Part shown: in pieces, positions 22,273 to 24,982 of the stretch
Position numbering within the stretch: the first letter of the stretch is position 1
Layout of the letters: every line of letters starts with the position of its first letter
IMG/VR virus record: IMGVR_UViG_3300037485_000279
Span: 1 to 24,982 of that record
Strand: one strand, 5' to 3'
Length of the DNA: 24,982 bases
Source: a virus
The notes under the pieces: model-generated
Seen by the model: only the letters and a program-made list of their open reading frames with translations
What the model was told of the DNA's origin: nothing
The model's database searches: none
Position numbers and translations under genes: made by a program

Positions 22273-24768
22273 ATGAGGCCAGAGTGTATTGCTGCTGTTC
22301 AAAAAGCCGCTGAAGCTATCGGGAAGAAACTGACTGTCGGTGATATTCGAGACATTGACACGAAGATTGCTCAAGCCAGAGTCCAACTTGCCCGTCAGGA
22401 CATTACTGCATACAGGTCTATGACCCGCGACGAACAGATCATAGCGGCGGGAAAGTCTGTTGCAGATCAAGCCTTACATGATGCGATCAAAAAGAAGCAA
22501 AGAGCCGATCTTACTGTTATCAAGAAATCAGAGAGGGAAGCTGTGCTAGGAAGGATGATGGCCGATGGAATAGACCGGCTTGAAGCTTTGCGTAGATTTA
22601 CTGCAACTGTTTCTGACGGAAAAGGAAAGGCCGTTTCTTATGAGTCTTACGCAGGAGGCTTGGAGCGTGAATACCTTCGCAAGCTAACTGACTTTACGAA
22701 GTTCATGGAAGAATCCTCGTTCGCTGGCTTTGTAACAAAGAAGCAGAACATGAACGATCTTGAGATGGAGATGTTCGGACAGGACAGCGGCAACGCTTCT
22801 GCAAAGAAGGCATGGAAGAATCTTGAAGCGGTTCGTAAAGAACAGATGGATCATTTCAACCGTCTCGGAGGTGACATTGCTCCGTTGGCAAACTACCGTA
22901 ACGGACAAGCCCTGAACGGCTTCCTTGTCCTGAAACGTGGTGGATCAGGAAAAGACAGAGGCAAGACGTTTGTTGATGACTACATGCAATGGGTTGATAG
23001 AAGCATGTACGTAAAACCAAGCGGCGATGCAATGAACGATGTTGAATTAAGAGAGTTCCTTAACGCTTCATACGTTACACACGTTACCGATGGCGCAAAC
23101 AAACCTCCAGGAGAAGGCGGCGTTGGTTCTGCGGCTAATCGAATGAAAGCCCATAGGCAGATTCACTATAAATCCCCTGAAGCCTATCGAGCAGCAATGG
23201 AAAAGTACGGTGCTGGAAACTCATTTGAGCAAGCAAGAATGGGTATTGAAAGCATGGCAGGAGATATTGCACTCGTTGATAAGTTTGGCCCGAATGCCAT
23301 ACATGAGTTCAACAAGGAATATTCAGACGCAGTAACCGCTACGAATGGGCGAACAGACAATCTGCTTCAATCTGCATTCCAAAGAATGAGCGGCCAGATC
23401 AGCCAAGAAAGTGTCACAGTTTCTCACTACGTTGGGGAAATTAAAGCAGCAATGGTTGCTTCACGACTAGGTTCGATGCTGTTCTCGCAGATTGCAGACC
23501 TTGGAACAATGAACGCAGCAGCAAGAGCAATGAATATCCCAAAGACAGAACTCGCTGCTTGGATCAAGAACGTTTCAACGGATGGGGGTTTGCGATCAAC
23601 ACTGAGGATTCACGGCCTTGGGATTGAGAGCGCACTGAACACAATCACAAGATTGTCTGATGGCATTTCAAACACCGGAATGTTCGGCAAGTTAGCCAGT
23701 GCTATTCCTACGGTACAAGGCGCACACCTATGGACTAAATCGCTACGTCAGGCGTTCGGCGCGATGATGGAAGCAAAGATAGGAGACATGGCTACCAAGT
23801 ACGACTCAATGGCGAAGCTACCTGAGACTGACCGGAAGATATTTGAAGCCATTGGAATCAACGATACGGATTGGGCTATCTATCGCTTGGCAAAGCCTTT
23901 CGATTACAAAGGCAGCAAGTTAATGAACGCAGAGGCTATCGAGAATATTCCAATAGCAGAGATACGAAAAATGGCAGGCGTTAGGTCAAACGCAGATGCC
24001 GAAATAATTCGCCAAGATGCCGCTATCAAGTTCGTTTCTCTTGTTGCAGAGCAATCAGAACAGGCAATCTTGCAGCCTGGGGCATTAAGCCAAGCAACGA
24101 TGCAAGGAAGTGCGGCTAGAGGTTCGGTTGCTGGAGAACTTACTTCGTTGATGACTCAATTCAAGTCTTTCCCTATGGCGTTCTTCCGTCAAACATTGAT
24201 GGAGAGAGCCAACTTCCAAGCCGCAGGTTATAACCCAATGATGTTCAGGGCGAACGTATTGATAGCAACCTCGATGCTTGGGGCAATGGGTGTTCTGTTG
24301 AACGAACTTGCTTCCGGTAAAGACCTTAGAGACTTGGATACGCCAGAAAAGTCTCTAAAACTCGCAAGAGAAGGCTTCTTAAAAGGCGGCGGTCTAGGCG
24401 TGTTCAACGAAATTATCGAAGCTGGATTTGGTTCTGTTGAAAGCCCTTGGCAATCTGGAACCAAGCTTCTAGGGCCAGCAATAGGGCATACCGTTGGCAC
24501 TGTTATACCTACGCTTGCACACGGTCTAAATTATGCTGCGTCTGAATTGTCTGGCGAGCCTGACGAGAAGGCATTAAAGAACTTCACCAAGAATGCCTAC
24601 AACTCAATCAAAGGAATTACTCCAGGTCAAAACTTGTGGTTTGCAAAAGGAATCCTTCATAACGTATTGCTTGATGGGTTTCAAGAAGCCGCGAATCCTG
24701 GATACAAAGAACGGGCAAAAGAACGAGCCGCTAAACAAGGTCAAGAATATTGGCTAGGCTATCAGTAA
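22273..24768 (+). CDS. Large internal virion protein (probable DNA-ejection component)
   Basis: The 831-residue protein is mostly helical. N-terminal residues 1-10 with Cys (MRPECIAAVQKAAEAIGKKL) are typical of large podoviral internal proteins. The C-terminal third is well conserved in such proteins: AGELTSLMTQFKSFPMAFFR (about 617-636), a hydrophobic stretch at about 661-677 (NVLIATSMLGAMGVLLNEL), KDLRDLDTPEKS, and near the end ITPGQNLWFAKGILHNVLLD with a basic Arg/Lys/Ala tail. No SLT or lysozyme motif is visible, so the enzymatic role is probably carried by the 878-residue protein. The last gene before a second 18-bp repeat, it is preceded by GGGGG as ribosome site. Confidence 0.8.
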   Translation: MRPECIAAVQKAAEAIGKKLTVGDIRDIDTKIAQARVQLARQDITAYRSMTRDEQIIAAGKSVADQALHDAIKKKQRADLTVIKKSEREAVLGRMMADGIDRLEALRRFTATVSDGKGKAVSYESYAGGLEREYLRKLTDFTKFMEESSFAGFVTKKQNMNDLEMEMFGQDSGNASAKKAWKNLEAVRKEQMDHFNRLGGDIAPLANYRNGQALNGFLVLKRGGSGKDRGKTFVDDYMQWVDRSMYVKPSGDAMNDVELREFLNASYVTHVTDGANKPPGEGGVGSAANRMKAHRQIHYKSPEAYRAAMEKYGAGNSFEQARMGIESMAGDIALVDKFGPNAIHEFNKEYSDAVTATNGRTDNLLQSAFQRMSGQISQESVTVSHYVGEIKAAMVASRLGSMLFSQIADLGTMNAAARAMNIPKTELAAWIKNVSTDGGLRSTLRIHGLGIESALNTITRLSDGISNTGMFGKLASAIPTVQGAHLWTKSLRQAFGAMMEAKIGDMATKYDSMAKLPETDRKIFEAIGINDTDWAIYRLAKPFDYKGSKLMNAEAIENIPIAEIRKMAGVRSNADAEIIRQDAAIKFVSLVAEQSEQAILQPGALSQATMQGSAARGSVAGELTSLMTQFKSFPMAFFRQTLMERANFQAAGYNPMMFRANVLIATSMLGAMGVLLNELASGKDLRDLDTPEKSLKLAREGFLKGGGLGVFNEIIEAGFGSVESPWQSGTKLLGPAIGHTVGTVIPTLAHGLNYAASELSGEPDEKALKNFTKNAYNSIKGITPGQNLWFAKGILHNVLLDGFQEAANPGYKERAKERAAKQGQEYWLGYQ

Positions 24769-24788
24769 TTTGATACCATACATAAGCA

Positions 24789-24806
24789 GTAAGCACTTAC
24801 TAACGG
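24789..24806 (+). repeat. 18-bp intergenic repeat, copy 2
   Basis: Identical to 2457-2474, including the GTAAG-CA-CTTAC inverted repeat, and again ends nine bases before an ATG. It lies between the last internal virion gene and the tail fibre/spike gene. The upstream bases differ from copy 1 apart from short similarities such as AT(A/C)CATA. No strong sigma70 hexamer pair is visible here. Confidence 0.7.
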
Positions 24807-24815
24807 GGTAACGCA

Positions 24816-24982
24816 ATGACAATCAGTTCAACCACAAACCGAGTCAGTTACACGGGTAACGGTGTTACTACTGCCTTCTCTTTCCCGTACAAGTTCCTTG
24901 AAGATGCCGACCTCATTGTGTATGAGGACAGCGTAGTTCAGGTAATAACCACAGACTACACAATCACTGGCGCAGGAGATGA
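24816..24982 (+). CDS. Tail fibre or tailspike protein, N-terminal part (runs off the window)
   Basis: Only the first 55 codons are inside the window. They read SSTTNRVSYTGNGVTTAFSF, then PYKFLEDADLIVYED, and TTDYTITGAG, which is the virion-attachment domain of many podoviral tail fibres and spikes (distantly like the T7 gp17 N-terminus). The receptor-binding part lies beyond the end, so whether this is a fibre or an enzymatic spike is unknown. The upstream 18-bp repeat and CGGGGT supply the leader. BPP-1-like phages can carry a diversity-generating retroelement acting on a tail protein in this region. Confidence 0.8.
   Translation, partial: MTISSTTNRVSYTGNGVTTAFSFPYKFLEDADLIVYEDSVVQVITTDYTITGAGD

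Noticed and set aside
1-24982. Anti-phage defence, toxin-antitoxin or retroelement cassette inside the window
   Set aside because: No reverse transcriptase, nuclease effector, toxin or antitoxin pattern was recognised; all genes fit virion assembly or small structural proteins.

Overview
The window is a contiguous late (virion morphogenesis) module of a tailed, short-tailed (podovirus-type) bacteriophage or prophage. Every convincing gene is on the + strand, packed end to end, often with ATGA or TAATG stop/start overlaps. Gene content and order (terminase, T7 gp8-type portal, Bbp19-like protein, scaffold, capsid, Bbp16-like cement protein, tail tubular proteins A and B, GNAT-like protein, internal virion proteins, tail fibre/spike) recall Bordetella phage BPP-1 relatives rather than T7 itself, where the terminase lies at the end of the late genes. 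The large internal proteins and the GH108-type muramidase domain suggest a Gram-negative host. The host species and the lifestyle (lytic or temperate) cannot be read from this window; no integrase, repressor, lysis, replication, tRNA or CRISPR sequence is visible.

Layout. 1-252: a hairpin terminator for something upstream, then an AT-rich promoter region with several palindromes and dyads. 253-2448: two small, mutually similar winged-helix proteins in the slot where a small terminase subunit is expected, then the large terminase. 2449-7173: head module (small conserved protein, portal, Bbp19-like, scaffold, small basic protein, major capsid, cement protein), with a structured leader in front of the capsid gene. 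A strong hairpin terminator at 7178-7199 separates this from 7218-14540, about 7.3 kb of small, mostly beta-rich or coiled-coil virion proteins. These include two lectin-like proteins, two adjacent genes sharing a 22-residue repeat, and an overlooked 43-codon gene with an HFxAK pentad repeat. 14550-17329: tail tubular proteins A and B. 17326-24768: GNAT-like protein and four internal virion/ejection proteins, one carrying a muramidase domain. 24816 to the window end: the start of a tail fibre or tailspike gene.

How it works together: TerL and the portal package DNA into a scaffold-templated capsid that is then stabilised by the cement protein. TTPA and TTPB close the head and form the short tail. 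The internal proteins are probably ejected to breach peptidoglycan and form a conduit, and the fibre/spike recognises the host. The most unusual non-coding signal is an exact 18-bp sequence found only in front of the head module (2457-2474) and in front of the tail fibre gene (24789-24806), each copy ending exactly nine bases before the start codon.
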